The notes beneath the pieces are model-generated. The model worked only from the letters and a program-made list of their open reading frames with translations. It did not search any database and had not been told where the DNA came from. 64,000 nt of DNA, from NCBI GenBank assembly GCA_900552565.1, contig USAK01000003.1, positions 28,597 through 92,596 of the forward strand, given 5' to 3'. Position numbers and translations under genes: made by a program. Shown here one piece after another: positions 54,997 through 63,903 of the stretch (position 1 is the stretch's first letter; each line of letters opens with the position of its first letter). The DNA is from an uncultured Selenomonas sp. (GTDB lineage Bacteria > Bacillota > Negativicutes > Selenomonadales > Selenomonadaceae).

Positions 54997-56175
54997 TCAA
55001 TGTGCCGGTTTGGCAAAAATCATGCGGCCGGCCGCCGTCTGCAGCGCAGAGGTGACCTCTACCGTGATATTCTCATTCATATGATGGTAGCCGTTCTCGA
55101 CGACAATCATTGTGCCGTCATCGAGATAGGCAACGCCCTGTCCCGGCTCTTTGCCCGACTTGACAATCGTCACGCGCATCGTCTCGCCCGGGATGACCAC
55201 AGGTTTTACGGCATTCGAAAGCTCATTGATGTTGAGCACTTCCACGCCACGCAGCTGCGCTACCTTGTTGAGGTTGTAATCGTTCGTGATGATTTTGCCG
55301 CCGACCTGCTGGCCAAGGCGTACGAGTTTGGAATCCACCTCGTTAATATCATCAAAATCCACATTCGTGACTTCGACCTTGACTTTTTTGCTCTGGCGAA
55401 TGCGCTGCAAAATGTCAAGACCGCGGCGTCCGCGCGTGCGCTTTAAGGCATCAGCGGAATCCGCAATATGCTGCAGCTCCTCGAGCACGAAGACTGGAAT
55501 CAGCAGCGTGCCCTCAATAAAGCCCGTATCACAAATATCCGCGATGCGGCCGTCGATGATGACGCTCGTATCGAGTAGCTTATAAAGCTTCGGCGCAGCG
55601 CCTGTGTCCTTCTGGGGCACTGGCTGCGGCTGCTGATTGGCCGCCTGCTGTGCCTGCTGCGCTTTCTGCTCCCTCATCTTCGTGAATTCCTTCATGAAGC
55701 GCGGCACAAAGTCAAACAGGCCCGTAAGCTCCTGACGCTTGCGAATGGTAATCGTGATACCGAGATAACCGAAAACAATGCTGAAAATGACGGGGATGTA
55801 ATCGCCGACGACCGGTATCTTCGCAAAAGAATAGCCAAGCAGATTGGCGATGATGAGTCCGACAGCAAGGCCGATGGCTCCGGCAATGACATCATGAATT
55901 GGCATTTTCCCAAGCTGTGCTTCCACCCACGCAGAAAACCGTTTGAGACGGCGAATGAGATACGGCGAAGCAAAATAACCGATGATGCCGCCAAGAATGG
56001 CACCCAGCAGAATGCAGATTAAACTGCCCACGGTAATCCTGACAACGCCCATCTCCATCTTGAAGATTTCCGTCCCCACGTACATCGTCAGGACAGGGCT
56101 TGCCAGGTCCAAGAGTGCGCCTCCAGCAATCGCTAAAAATAACGTAATGAAAAAACGTAAGACACGATCTAGCAT
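54997..56175 (-). CDS. PIN/TRAM-domain membrane protein (YacL-like)
   Basis: Integral membrane protein with a putative nuclease domain. The 392-aa sequence has four hydrophobic segments in residues 1-150, a Gln/Ala/Pro-rich linker near 175-195, a PIN domain (LLDTSVIIDGRIADICDTGF near 205; acidic residues in DSADALKRTRGRRGLDIL and KIITNDYNLNKVA), and a C-terminal TRAM domain with GQGVAYLDDGTMIVVENG. AAGGAGGTGAAAAC precedes the ATG. The carD gene upstream is its usual neighbour. Confidence 0.93.
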   Translation of the reverse strand: MLDRVLRFFITLFLAIAGGALLDLASPVLTMYVGTEIFKMEMGVVRITVGSLICILLGAILGGIIGYFASPYLIRRLKRFSAWVEAQLGKMPIHDVIAGAIGLAVGLIIANLLGYSFAKIPVVGDYIPVIFSIVFGYLGITITIRKRQELTGLFDFVPRFMKEFTKMREQKAQQAQQAANQQPQPVPQKDTGAAPKLYKLLDTSVIIDGRIADICDTGFIEGTLLIPVFVLEELQHIADSADALKRTRGRRGLDILQRIRQSKKVKVEVTNVDFDDINEVDSKLVRLGQQVGGKIITNDYNLNKVAQLRGVEVLNINELSNAVKPVVIPGETMRVTIVKSGKEPGQGVAYLDDGTMIVVENGYHHMNENITVEVTSALQTAAGRMIFAKPAH

Positions 56176-56286
56176 GTTTTCACCTCCTTAATCAAAAAAA
56201 GACAAAAAGAAAAGCCCGAACAGAATCAGTATACTCTACTCTGCTTGGACTTGTCAAAAGTCAGGTTCTTATTTTCAAGGTCTGCC

Positions 56287-56781
56287 TCAATGTGCAAATG
56301 CATTTTCCGCAAGGACCGATGTGAGCCAGCTCTCGACTTCCTTCGGCGTTTTATCGCAGGCATATACGAGCTCGCTGACCAGAATCTGTTTGGCCAGATC
56401 GAGCAGACGCCGCTCACCGGAAGAAATATGACGATGCCTGTCCTGCAGGATGAGGTTGCGGGCCACAGCAGCTACATCGCAGATATCCCCGCTCTTCATG
56501 CGGTCAAGATTGGCATGGAACCGTTTGTTCCAGCTGCCTTTTGGTTTTTCTGGCTTTTCCTCGAGCACTTCCTTTACGCGCTCGACGTTCTTCTGCGGGA
56601 TGACATCACGCAGGCCGACGTTGTCGGCATTGTCCGTCGGAATCATAACCTTCATGTTGCCCAACGGCATCTCAAGGACATAGTAAGACTTGCCTTCGCC
56701 GAGGACTTCACAATTTTCGATACCGGAAATCACACCGGCACCATGCATCGGATAGACGACCTTATCTCCTATCTGTAACAA
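56287..56781 (-). CDS. carD: CarD-family transcription factor
   Basis: RNA polymerase-binding factor that stabilises open promoter complexes. The 164-aa protein has the N-terminal CarD/TRCF interaction domain (QIGDKVVYPMHGAGVISGIE, residues 3-22; MKVMIPTDNADNVGLR) and a helical DNA-binding C-terminus with GDICDVAAVARNL. Start is a TTG at 56781 with GGAGGGG 5 nt upstream; an ATG 18 codons upstream gives a non-homologous extension. The PIN/TRAM gene lies 111 bp downstream. Confidence 0.93.
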   Translation of the reverse strand: MLQIGDKVVYPMHGAGVISGIENCEVLGEGKSYYVLEMPLGNMKVMIPTDNADNVGLRDVIPQKNVERVKEVLEEKPEKPKGSWNKRFHANLDRMKSGDICDVAAVARNLILQDRHRHISSGERRLLDLAKQILVSELVYACDKTPKEVESWLTSVLAENAFAH

Positions 56782-56841
56782 GAACACCCCTCCTCTACAC
56801 ACGAGCCAACCACCAGTCAAGCCAATGATATTCACGTTTAT

Positions 56842-56870
56842 ATTTTATCATATATTGTTCAAAAAGTAAA
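56842..56870 (-). promoter_or_regulatory. Promoter of carD
   Basis: On the minus strand TTTACT and TAAAAT with a 17-bp spacer, with TGA making the -10 an extended type. Confidence 0.5.
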
Positions 56871-56922
56871 ATTTTTATTTTATCACAATGATATGTATAC
56901 GTCAATACAAAACAGCATAAAA

Positions 56923-56957
56923 ATAGGAGATTTTCACGCGAAGCGAAAATCTCCTAT
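56923..56957 (-). terminator. Terminator of the LPP20-like gene
   Basis: ATAGGAGATTTTC pairs perfectly with GAAAATCTCCTAT; on the minus strand it is followed by TTTTATG. Confidence 0.85.
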
Positions 56958-56984
56958 GCTATATTCGGTTATGCCAAAGACGAA

Positions 56985-57914
56985 TTAACGGACGAAGACC
57001 ACATTCGTGCGGTCAAGGAAACCCGTGGCACCGTTCTCGATGAGAACGCGGTTGGCATCAGCGACCGAGAGAATGGGGTTGCCGTTATGGTTGTCGAGGC
57101 CGATGGCTTTGACGACCAGCGGATTGGAGCCTGCACGCGTCGCTTTGGCAGGGTCCGTCGTATAGCTGGCCATGCCGTTGGCAATGACCGTGGCCGAATC
57201 AAGGTTCTTGTAGCCATAGATGGGCTCACCGTTGGCGTTCTTGATGACCGGGGACATGACCGGCTTGAGGCCGAGACCGCGGCAGTCAACAATCAGGCCC
57301 GTGTAGCCGCCGATGGCCGTGCCGGCCGGAGCTGCTGCTGCCGAGGAGCCCATATGGGAATTCTCAATCGGCTGCGTCGTCGTGCCCGGTGTCACCTGTA
57401 CATTGACCTGTACGGAAGAAGGCGTGCTGGCCGGAACAGATGCATCCGGAGCCGGGAAGCTCGTCGGCGTCGTATTCGCCGGCAGGACGGCATTGGCCAG
57501 CGAATTCGAAGCACCGAAGACGGACATCTCCATCGTCACAGTATAGCCGCCGCCATCGACCGCCTGCTCCGAAACGATGCGTGCGCCCTGAATGAGTGCC
57601 GTGACCTTCGTCTTCGTGACATCGCTCGTCACCATCATGTTCTCTACCGTCGTCTCCGAGTCGACGTTGACGCCTTTGACGAGCTCAGCGAGCTGACGGT
57701 AAGCATCGACAACAGCCGCGCGGCGGGCAAGCATGCGGGCCTGCACCGAATTGACTGCATACGTTGGCGCTACGCCCATGCCCTGCACCGTGAGTTTATT
57801 ATCACCGCTCCAGTCCATGCCTGTTCCTGCGGCAAAAACACTGGCCGCCGACAGGACCATGATCATCATGGCCATCAAGCAGGCGGTCAACAGCTTGGAA
57901 ATAGGTTTCTTCAT
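56985..57914 (-). CDS. LPP20-like exported protein
   Basis: A 309-aa secreted protein with a signal peptide (MAMMIMVLSAASVFAAG) but no lipobox, and an LPP20-like domain near residues 35-135 (LTVQGMGVAPTYAVNSVQARMLARRAAVVDAYRQLAELV in two overlapping parts; VTALIQGARIVSE; GGYTVTMEMSVFG). A Pro/Ser/Thr-rich linker of about 50 residues follows, then a C-terminal domain with TGLIVDCRGLGLKPVMSPVI seen in diderm Firmicutes and proteobacterial relatives. Role unknown, probably in the periplasm or cell envelope. The ATG at 57914 follows GGGAGG. Monocistronic. Confidence 0.75.
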   Translation of the reverse strand: MKKPISKLLTACLMAMMIMVLSAASVFAAGTGMDWSGDNKLTVQGMGVAPTYAVNSVQARMLARRAAVVDAYRQLAELVKGVNVDSETTVENMMVTSDVTKTKVTALIQGARIVSEQAVDGGGYTVTMEMSVFGASNSLANAVLPANTTPTSFPAPDASVPASTPSSVQVNVQVTPGTTTQPIENSHMGSSAAAAPAGTAIGGYTGLIVDCRGLGLKPVMSPVIKNANGEPIYGYKNLDSATVIANGMASYTTDPAKATRAGSNPLVVKAIGLDNHNGNPILSVADANRVLIENGATGFLDRTNVVFVR

Positions 57915-58021
57915 CGTACTTCCTCCCTTAACATCCCTTGACCTTGCGACATTGGATTCTTCTGATCTTATGGAGCGAGCATACACCCGCCAGCTTAAGA
58001 TTCCCCTATAAAACAGAAATT

Positions 58022-58050
58022 ATTTTACATTATCAATTATTTTTTGTCAA
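58022..58050 (-). promoter_or_regulatory. Promoter of the LPP20-like gene
   Basis: On the minus strand a perfect TTGACA and TAAAAT are separated by 17 bp. Confidence 0.75.
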
Positions 58051-58077
58051 TGCCTATCCTCAATATCTCCGGCAGCG

Positions 58078-59040
58078 TCATTCGGCCTTTGTCGCCCGCA
58101 TAAAAAGCTGCATGAGCTGTTCCTTCGGGTCCTTGTGTTCGTGGATGATGGCATAGACGGTGGCGCAGATGGGCAGTTCCACATGGAATTCCCGCGAAAG
58201 GTCCATAAGCGCTTCCACCGTATAGACACCCTCGGCCAGTTTCGTGAATGGTTTGCCCGTGATGAGGTCCTCACCGAAGCGGCGGTTGTTGCTGTGCGGT
58301 GAGAAAAGCGTCGCCTCGTAGTCGCCGAGATGCGAGAGTCCGTACACCGTCATGCGGTCGCCGCCCATCGCCTCGATGAGAAGCGAGAGCTCGTGCGTGC
58401 CGCGGGCCATCAGCGCGCCCTTGAGACTGCTGTAGCCAAAGCCGTCGAGCATACCCGCGGCCAGACCGATAACATTCTTCGAGGCAGCGCCAATTTCGGT
58501 GCCCAAGAGGTCCTCTCCATAATAAAAGCGAATCAGCGGACTCGAGAAAGCTTCCACGAGCCCGCGCGTGAGCTTCATCTCCCGCGCTGCAATGACCATG
58601 CAGTTCGGGATGCCGCGCACGAAATCCTGCACGTGGCCAGGTCCGACCCAGACAGCCACCTGCATCGAAGAGCCCAGCTCCTCGTAAAAGACCGTCGTGA
58701 GGCGTTTGCCCGTGCCAATCTCCAGTCCCTTCATGCAGAGCACAAACTTTTTCGCGCTAAGGTCAAGTCCCAGTGCGAGCAGGTCCCTGCAGAACGAACG
58801 CAGCTGCTGCGAGCTGATAGAGATGACAATAATCTCAGCCCGCTCTACGGCCGTCTTGAGGTCATCCGTCAGCTGCACGGATTCCGGCAGCGTCAGGTAC
58901 TCATTCTTTCGCGTCTCTTTCAGGGCAGACAGATGCCCAGAGCCCGGACGTCCCCAAAGCATCACCTCATGGCCGATGCGGTTGGCATACCAGGCATGAA
59001 ACGAGCCCCAGCGCCCGCAGCCAAGAACGGAAATCTTCAT
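58078..59040 (-). CDS. gpsA: Glycerol-3-phosphate dehydrogenase [NAD(P)+]
   Basis: Reduces dihydroxyacetone phosphate to glycerol-3-phosphate for phospholipid synthesis. The 320-aa protein begins with the Rossmann motif VLGCGRWGSFHAWYA (Cys in place of the usual Ala), VISISSQQLR near 72, and the catalytic-lysine region ASKNVIGLAAGMLDGFGYSS near 185, followed by GLSHLGDYEATLFSPHSNNR. It overlaps tcdA by 4 nt and ends the ftsZ-tcdA-gpsA group. Confidence 0.9.
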   Translation of the reverse strand: MKISVLGCGRWGSFHAWYANRIGHEVMLWGRPGSGHLSALKETRKNEYLTLPESVQLTDDLKTAVERAEIIVISISSQQLRSFCRDLLALGLDLSAKKFVLCMKGLEIGTGKRLTTVFYEELGSSMQVAVWVGPGHVQDFVRGIPNCMVIAAREMKLTRGLVEAFSSPLIRFYYGEDLLGTEIGAASKNVIGLAAGMLDGFGYSSLKGALMARGTHELSLLIEAMGGDRMTVYGLSHLGDYEATLFSPHSNNRRFGEDLITGKPFTKLAEGVYTVEALMDLSREFHVELPICATVYAIIHEHKDPKEQLMQLFMRATKAE

Positions 59041-59807
59041 GCGGATACCTCCACTTTGGCCCCCGTGAGGTCCCGCACGACTTCACCGGCAATGATGAGA
59101 CCGACGACAGACGGCACGAAAGAGATGCTGCCGGGGACGGCGCGGCGCATATCGCAGTTGCGCGCACTGCCCGGCGGGCAGATGCAGTTCTTGCCGCAGC
59201 CGCTCTGACGGACCCGCAGGGGTTTTTCCTTCGAATAAACAACTTTGAGCTTCTTTACGCGGTTTTCCTTGAGCTTCTTGCGCATGACGCGGGCCAGCGG
59301 GTCCACGCTTGTCTTGTAGATATCCGTGACCTCGAACTTCGTCGGGTCGAGCTTGTTGCCCGCACCCATGCTGCAGATAATCGGGATATGGCGGTCGCGG
59401 CACTGCAGGACGAGGTCAATCTTTCCCGTGACCGTATCGATGGCATCAACAACATAGTCATAATGGCTGAGGAAGAACTTATCCGCATTCTCCGGCAGAT
59501 AAAAATCCTCAATGGTATCAACAACAGCCTTGGGGTTGATATCAAGGATGCGCTCTTTCATCGTCTCCGTCTTCTTTTTGCCGACCGTCTTTGACGTCGC
59601 ATGAATCTGGCGGTTGATGTTCGTCAGGCAGATGAGATCATTGTCGATGAGGACGAGATGACCGACACCGGCACGCGCTAAGCCTTCGGCCACGAACGAA
59701 CCGACACCGCCGACGCCAAAGATAGCGACAGTACTGTTTGCGAGCTTCTCCATACCGGCCTCGCCGAGCAGCAGCTCCGTACGGGAAAAACGACCTAATT
59801 TACTCAA
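59037..59807 (-). CDS. tcdA: tRNA threonylcarbamoyladenosine dehydratase TcdA (ThiF/E1-like)
   Basis: E1-like enzyme that cyclises t6A37 of tRNA to ct6A. The 256-aa protein has the ATP-binding VAIFGVGGVGSFVAEGLARAG start near residue 28 (shown in part), DNDLICLTNINRQIHA, DAIDTVTGKIDLVL, and a cysteine-rich segment CGKNCICPPGSARNC near 204 followed by PGSISFVPSV, which Firmicute relatives share. It lies 23 bp after ftsZ and overlaps gpsA. Confidence 0.9.
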   Translation of the reverse strand: MSKLGRFSRTELLLGEAGMEKLANSTVAIFGVGGVGSFVAEGLARAGVGHLVLIDNDLICLTNINRQIHATSKTVGKKKTETMKERILDINPKAVVDTIEDFYLPENADKFFLSHYDYVVDAIDTVTGKIDLVLQCRDRHIPIICSMGAGNKLDPTKFEVTDIYKTSVDPLARVMRKKLKENRVKKLKVVYSKEKPLRVRQSGCGKNCICPPGSARNCDMRRAVPGSISFVPSVVGLIIAGEVVRDLTGAKVEVSA

Positions 59808-59830
59808 GATATATGTTCCTTTCCAATTTC

Positions 59831-61018
59831 TTACTTCTTTTCCTTATCATCGGGCGCCACACGGAACGCAGGCATGGCAAACGGCCCCGGCTGCGAACTT
59901 TGCGGCTTCTGTGCCGGACGCTGCTGCGTCATGAAGCGCGGCGGCTCCAGCGTAAACGATGTTTTGGCCTGCTGCGGCTGCGGTGCGGCTTTCTGCGCAG
60001 TCTCCGCTTTGGGCTGCTCTGCCTTTTTCGGTTCACCGCCCTTGAGCATGACGCCATCCGCGAAATCCGTTGCGATGATGGTCGCACGCACATCGCCGTT
60101 CAGCGAGTTGTCGATGACCGTGCCGAGGATGATATTGACCTCGGGGTCCGTATGTTCATAGATGTAGCGCGTGGCCTCATCGACATCATAGAGGCTCAGC
60201 GTCTTATCGCCCGTCAGGTTCAGGATGATGCCGCGCGCACCTTCAAGGCTCTTGCTGATGAGCGGACTGTCCGCAGCGCGCTGCACGGCCTCGACGGCGC
60301 TGCGCGAACTGCGGCCGATGCCGAGCAGGGCATCGCTTGACGCACTCTGACGGAAAATCGTCGTGACATCGGCAAAGTCAACGTTGATGACGCCCGTCGT
60401 CAGGATGAGTTCAGCGATGCAGTTGATGGCCTGCTGCAGGATGTCATCGGCGCACGAAAAAGCCTTGACGAGTGTCATATGGCGGTTCTCCGGCAGTTTC
60501 ATCAGGTTGTCGTTTGCCACGAGAATCAGCGCATCCATCTGCGCCTGCATCTTCTGCAGGCCTTCGTTGGCCAGACGCTTCTTGCGGCTGCCCTCAAAAC
60601 TGAACGGCTGCGTGACGACGCCGACGGACAGCGTGCCGAGGTCATGGGCAATCTTGGCGACGACAGGAGCCGCGCCCGTGCCCGTGCCGCCGCCGAGGCC
60701 GGCCGTGACAAAGACGAGGTCGGCGCCTGTCATGGCGTCGCGGATTTTTTCTGCCGCATCGAGAGCCGCCTTTTCGCCGAGGGCGATGTTGCCGCCCGTG
60801 CCGCGTCCTTTCGTCAGGTCTTCGCCAATCTGCAGCGTCTCCACGCCGGCTTCGGCCACGCGCGCCAGCTGCTTGGCATCTGTATTGACGGCAATCAGAT
60901 CGATGTCGAGGTCTTTATGACTGCCCATGCGCATGAGTACGCTGTTGCCGCCGCCGCCGACACCAAATACCTTGATTTTTACTTTTGGCTTTATGATTAA
61001 CGTTTCTTCTGCTGCCAT
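59831..61018 (-). CDS. ftsZ: FtsZ-family GTPase
   Basis: Tubulin-like GTPase forming the division ring. The 395-aa protein has KVFGVGGGGNSVLMRM near residue 16, the tubulin signature GLGGGTGTGAAPVVA near 102, and the T7 loop NVDFADVTTIF near 205 with both catalytic Asp. Differences from typical FtsZ are GGNS for GGNN/GGNA, TGGNIALGEKAA, and ADVTTIF for ADVKTIM. The Pro/Gln/Ala-rich linker ends in PFAMPAFRVAPDD, only loosely like the FtsA-binding tail. It is next to tcdA-gpsA, not ftsA or mur genes, so it may be a second FtsZ. Confidence 0.88.
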   Translation of the reverse strand: MAAEETLIIKPKVKIKVFGVGGGGNSVLMRMGSHKDLDIDLIAVNTDAKQLARVAEAGVETLQIGEDLTKGRGTGGNIALGEKAALDAAEKIRDAMTGADLVFVTAGLGGGTGTGAAPVVAKIAHDLGTLSVGVVTQPFSFEGSRKKRLANEGLQKMQAQMDALILVANDNLMKLPENRHMTLVKAFSCADDILQQAINCIAELILTTGVINVDFADVTTIFRQSASSDALLGIGRSSRSAVEAVQRAADSPLISKSLEGARGIILNLTGDKTLSLYDVDEATRYIYEHTDPEVNIILGTVIDNSLNGDVRATIIATDFADGVMLKGGEPKKAEQPKAETAQKAAPQPQQAKTSFTLEPPRFMTQQRPAQKPQSSQPGPFAMPAFRVAPDDKEKK

Positions 61019-61403
61019 GCGCTTTTACCCCTCTCGAATCAGAATCTCTTGAGATATTTCGCCATTTCAAAAACAATTTCCTGCCCCAGCGGCGAATTTC
61101 TCCATAACGCCGCGCAAGGATCCCCTGCTTCTTCCGACTCTGCCTTTTCTTTCTTTTATTGAAAAAAGCAGGGCGGCCTCAGCTGCTCTGCTCTTTTATC
61201 TCCGGTATTCCTGAATATCCTTAGATAATGACGAGTCCATTTGCATCAATTAATGAAAGAGAAGTACAGCCGCACAGGCCAGAACGATTTTCAGGCTATC
61301 GAACTTCACGTTGAAACACTTCCTTATCTTCTATACACATACAAAGCTGCATCATATGATGCACAACTGATGCTTACGATTATACACTCAAGTCCCCGTT
61401 TTT
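61019..61403. other. Intergenic region upstream of ftsZ
   Basis: 385 bp with no credible gene. It holds a hairpin at 61163-61196 and a perfect 16-bp palindrome, TGCATCATATGATGCA, at 61348-61363. A related TGCATCA occurs near 61234. No good -35/-10 pair for ftsZ was found. Confidence 0.6.
61163..61196. terminator. Hairpin between eamA-like gene and ftsZ
   Basis: GCAGGGCGGC pairs with GCTGCTCTGC (two G-U on the plus strand, two mismatches on the minus strand) around CTCA. The minus strand continues into TTTTTTC, so it may end the transporter transcript. Confidence 0.5.
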
Positions 61404-62294
61404 TCAAGATGAACACCGGCGGTCCCTGAGCAGCGGCCGAATCTGCGTGATGATCATGCCGGCCATCATCAGGACGCAGCCCATGACCTGCAGCGCTGTC
61501 ATGCGTTCGCCAAGCAGCAGCCAGCTCGAAAGTACGCCAAACACGGCCTCAAAGCTCATGATGATGGCCGCCTGCGCGGGTTCTGCATACTGCTGGCCGA
61601 GAATCTGCAGGGTAAAGGCCACGCCGGCCGACATGACGCCGCCGTAGAATATGGGGAACCACGCCTGCAGAATGGGCTGCAGCTCAACCGGTTCAAACAG
61701 GAAGGCAGCAAGGAAGCTCCCGACCATGCAGAAGCCGATTTGTGTCGTCGAGAGCTCAATGGGGTCAACAAGACTGGCAAAACGGTCGATGAAGAGGATA
61801 TGCGCCGTCCAGAACAAGGAACTGATGAGCACGAGTCCATCGCCGAAGCTCAGAGAAACCTCGCCATGGATGGACAGAAAATAGAGACCGGCCAAGGCCA
61901 GCAGAGCGCCCAGCCAGTTTTCCGCATGAATGCGCTTGCCTAAAAAAGCAGCCCCCAACGGCACAAAGATGATATACAGTGCTGTGATGAACGCCGTCTT
62001 GCCTGCTGTCGTATAGAGCATGGCGACCTGCTGCAGCGAGGTTGCAACGAACATGATGCAGCCGGCACCCAGTCCCGCCTTCCAGCCGGCATGATACGTG
62101 CCCGCGCGTTTTGCCGTCTGCCGCGGGCCGTGCCAGAAATACCAAAGCCCCAGCAGGAACAAAAAGCCGAGCAGGTAGCGTGCGGCGGCATACGTAAACG
62201 GTCCGAGCCCGTCCATGCCGACCATCTGCGCCACAAACGTCGTGCCCCAGATGAATGCTGCCAAGAGCAGCATGAGATTGCCACGAAGATGCAT
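61404..62294 (-). CDS. EamA/DMT-family transporter
   Basis: Drug/metabolite transporter superfamily permease with ten predicted membrane helices in two EamA repeats. The 296-aa protein starts GNLMLLLAAFIWGTTFVAQM, with FITALYIIFVPLGAAFLGKR near residue 100 closing the first repeat and AAIIMSFEAVFGVLSSWLLLG closing the second. AGGAGGG precedes the ATG. Substrate unknown; the family includes metabolite and amino acid exporters. Confidence 0.9.
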   Translation of the reverse strand: MHLRGNLMLLLAAFIWGTTFVAQMVGMDGLGPFTYAAARYLLGFLFLLGLWYFWHGPRQTAKRAGTYHAGWKAGLGAGCIMFVATSLQQVAMLYTTAGKTAFITALYIIFVPLGAAFLGKRIHAENWLGALLALAGLYFLSIHGEVSLSFGDGLVLISSLFWTAHILFIDRFASLVDPIELSTTQIGFCMVGSFLAAFLFEPVELQPILQAWFPIFYGGVMSAGVAFTLQILGQQYAEPAQAAIIMSFEAVFGVLSSWLLLGERMTALQVMGCVLMMAGMIITQIRPLLRDRRCSS

Positions 62295-62334
62295 AAAGCC
62301 CTCCTAAGAATAAATGGAACAAAGAATTCAACGT

Positions 62335-62369
62335 CAAAAAAACAGGCATGCAGAACTGCACACCTGTTT
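62335..62369 (-). terminator. Terminator of the GntP-family gene
   Basis: On the minus strand AAACAGG..TGCAG pairs with CTGCA..CCTGTTT and is followed by TTTTT. Confidence 0.8.
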
Positions 62370-62392
62370 CTATTTTACGATGTTTGTGCGCC

Positions 62393-63814
62393 TCAGGCAA
62401 GTCCTGTAATCATGTAGAACAGGATGCAGAGAAACGGCACAAAGAACTTGAGGCCCATGATAACCGCGATATCGAAGTACGAATCGTGATGCGTGAGTCC
62501 GCAGATAGCGAGCAGCGTGACAAGAGCGCCGCAGTGCGGAACCGGGTCAATACCGACAGAAGCAATGGCGACAATGCGGTGCAGGACCTCGAGAGGAATG
62601 CCTGCAGCCTGTGCCATGGCAGCCCACTGGTCACCGAGCATCGAGAGGGCAATCGTCAGACCGCCCGAAGCCGAACCCGTGATACCGGCCATGATGTTCG
62701 TCGTGATGACGGCCGACAGCAGCGGTCCGAAAGAATCCGCAATGCCGATGAGGGCCTGCGTAACCGGCACAAAGCCCGGCAGCGCCGTGATGACACAGCC
62801 AAAGGCATAGCCGGAAGCAACGTTAAGTACAGCCGTAGCTGATGAAATGGCTGCATAGTTGATTGGTGCCAAAAAGCCATCCATGACGATGAAGCGCTTG
62901 CGGCCGATGAAGGCAGCCGCGATGCTGCTGACGATGAGCGCGACCGTGATGGACCAGATAGCCGAGACCTTGCCGACATTTGCCGCCAGCAGGCTGAGCT
63001 TGAGCGGCAGGAACGCAGCAAGAGCATCCGGGTCCCAATGGAAGCCCCACGACCATTTAAATGGATTCGAGAGGATGATGTTGATGACGATGACCATCAC
63101 GAGCGGCAGCAGCGCCCAGTACCACGGAATGTGGATTTTCGGGGTTGGCTTGCGCGGTGCGCCCTCAAGATGGCGGCCATAGCCTTCGCCGCGCGCCTTG
63201 AGAATCTTGGCGCGGCGCGTCACCCAGCCCCAGCCGATCAGCAGGAACAGGAACGAGGCGAACAGGCCAATGATTGGTGCCGACCACGTACTTGTCGAGA
63301 AGTACGAGGACGGGATGATGTTCTGGATCTGCGGTGTGCCCGGCAGAGCGACCATCGCAAAAGAAAAGATACCGACCCAGAGTGTTGCTGGCAGCAGGCG
63401 CTTCGGAATATCCGCTTTGCGGAAGACGACTGCGCCGAACGGGTACATGACAAAGGCAACGACGAAAACCGAAAGACCGCCGTACGTCAATGCACCGCAG
63501 CCCAGAAGAACAGCCAGTACAGCACGTTTCTCGCCGAGGACCTCGACGATCTTAGCTGCGACCGAAGAAGCCAGACCGCCTTTTTCCATCAGGCGTGCAA
63601 AGACAGCGCCGAACAGGAAAATCGGATAATATGACTTCGTGTACTCAGCCATGCGTGTCATATAGAGCTCACTGTACGTCGGCAGGACGCCGAAGATACT
63701 CGCGAGCGCTGCGACACCTGCAAATATCGGTGCGATCAGGATGATCGACCAGCCGCGGTAAGCAAAATACATGAGACCGACAAGGGCCACCGCGATACAT
63801 ATTCCTTCTAACAG
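62393..63814 (-). CDS. GntP-family permease
   Basis: Membrane transporter of the GntP family (gluconate and other organic acids, proton symport). About 473 aa with 12 or more hydrophobic segments; family-like features are FLFGAVFARLMEKGGLASSV near residue 67, YGGLSVFVVAFVMYPFGAVV, LPGTPQIQNIIPSSYF near 155 and GSASGGLTIALSML near 385. No ATG, GTG or TTG fits: the best site is a CTG at 63814, 9 nt after AAAGGGG; the longer reading adds a polar tail from the leader. Substrate cannot be fixed. Confidence 0.85.
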   Translation of the reverse strand: MLEGICIAVALVGLMYFAYRGWSIILIAPIFAGVAALASIFGVLPTYSELYMTRMAEYTKSYYPIFLFGAVFARLMEKGGLASSVAAKIVEVLGEKRAVLAVLLGCGALTYGGLSVFVVAFVMYPFGAVVFRKADIPKRLLPATLWVGIFSFAMVALPGTPQIQNIIPSSYFSTSTWSAPIIGLFASFLFLLIGWGWVTRRAKILKARGEGYGRHLEGAPRKPTPKIHIPWYWALLPLVMVIVINIILSNPFKWSWGFHWDPDALAAFLPLKLSLLAANVGKVSAIWSITVALIVSSIAAAFIGRKRFIVMDGFLAPINYAAISSATAVLNVASGYAFGCVITALPGFVPVTQALIGIADSFGPLLSAVITTNIMAGITGSASGGLTIALSMLGDQWAAMAQAAGIPLEVLHRIVAIASVGIDPVPHCGALVTLLAICGLTHHDSYFDIAVIMGLKFFVPFLCILFYMITGLA

Positions 63815-63870
63815 ATGGATCGTCCCCTTTCTTTCATGTCTCAGCAACCCCCTTGGTGCGAAACATGGTA

Positions 63871-63903
63871 AATGGCAGCCGTTCGGCTCATCCGGCTGCC
63901 ATT
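63871..63903 (-). promoter_or_regulatory. Hairpin in the leader of the GntP-family gene
   Basis: AATGGCAGCCG and CGGCTGCCATT form a perfect 11-bp stem with an 11-nt loop, about 57 bp before the start codon. No T run follows on the minus strand, so it is more likely a regulatory or stabilising element than a terminator. Confidence 0.55.

Noticed and set aside
56245-56778. Plus-strand frame opposite carD
   Set aside because: Antisense shadow; carD has a good ribosome site and the full family motif.
61241-61429. A 62-codon plus-strand frame upstream of ftsZ
   Set aside because: No ribosome binding site, no hydrophobic or domain pattern, and it overlaps the end of the EamA-like gene and the 16-bp palindrome.
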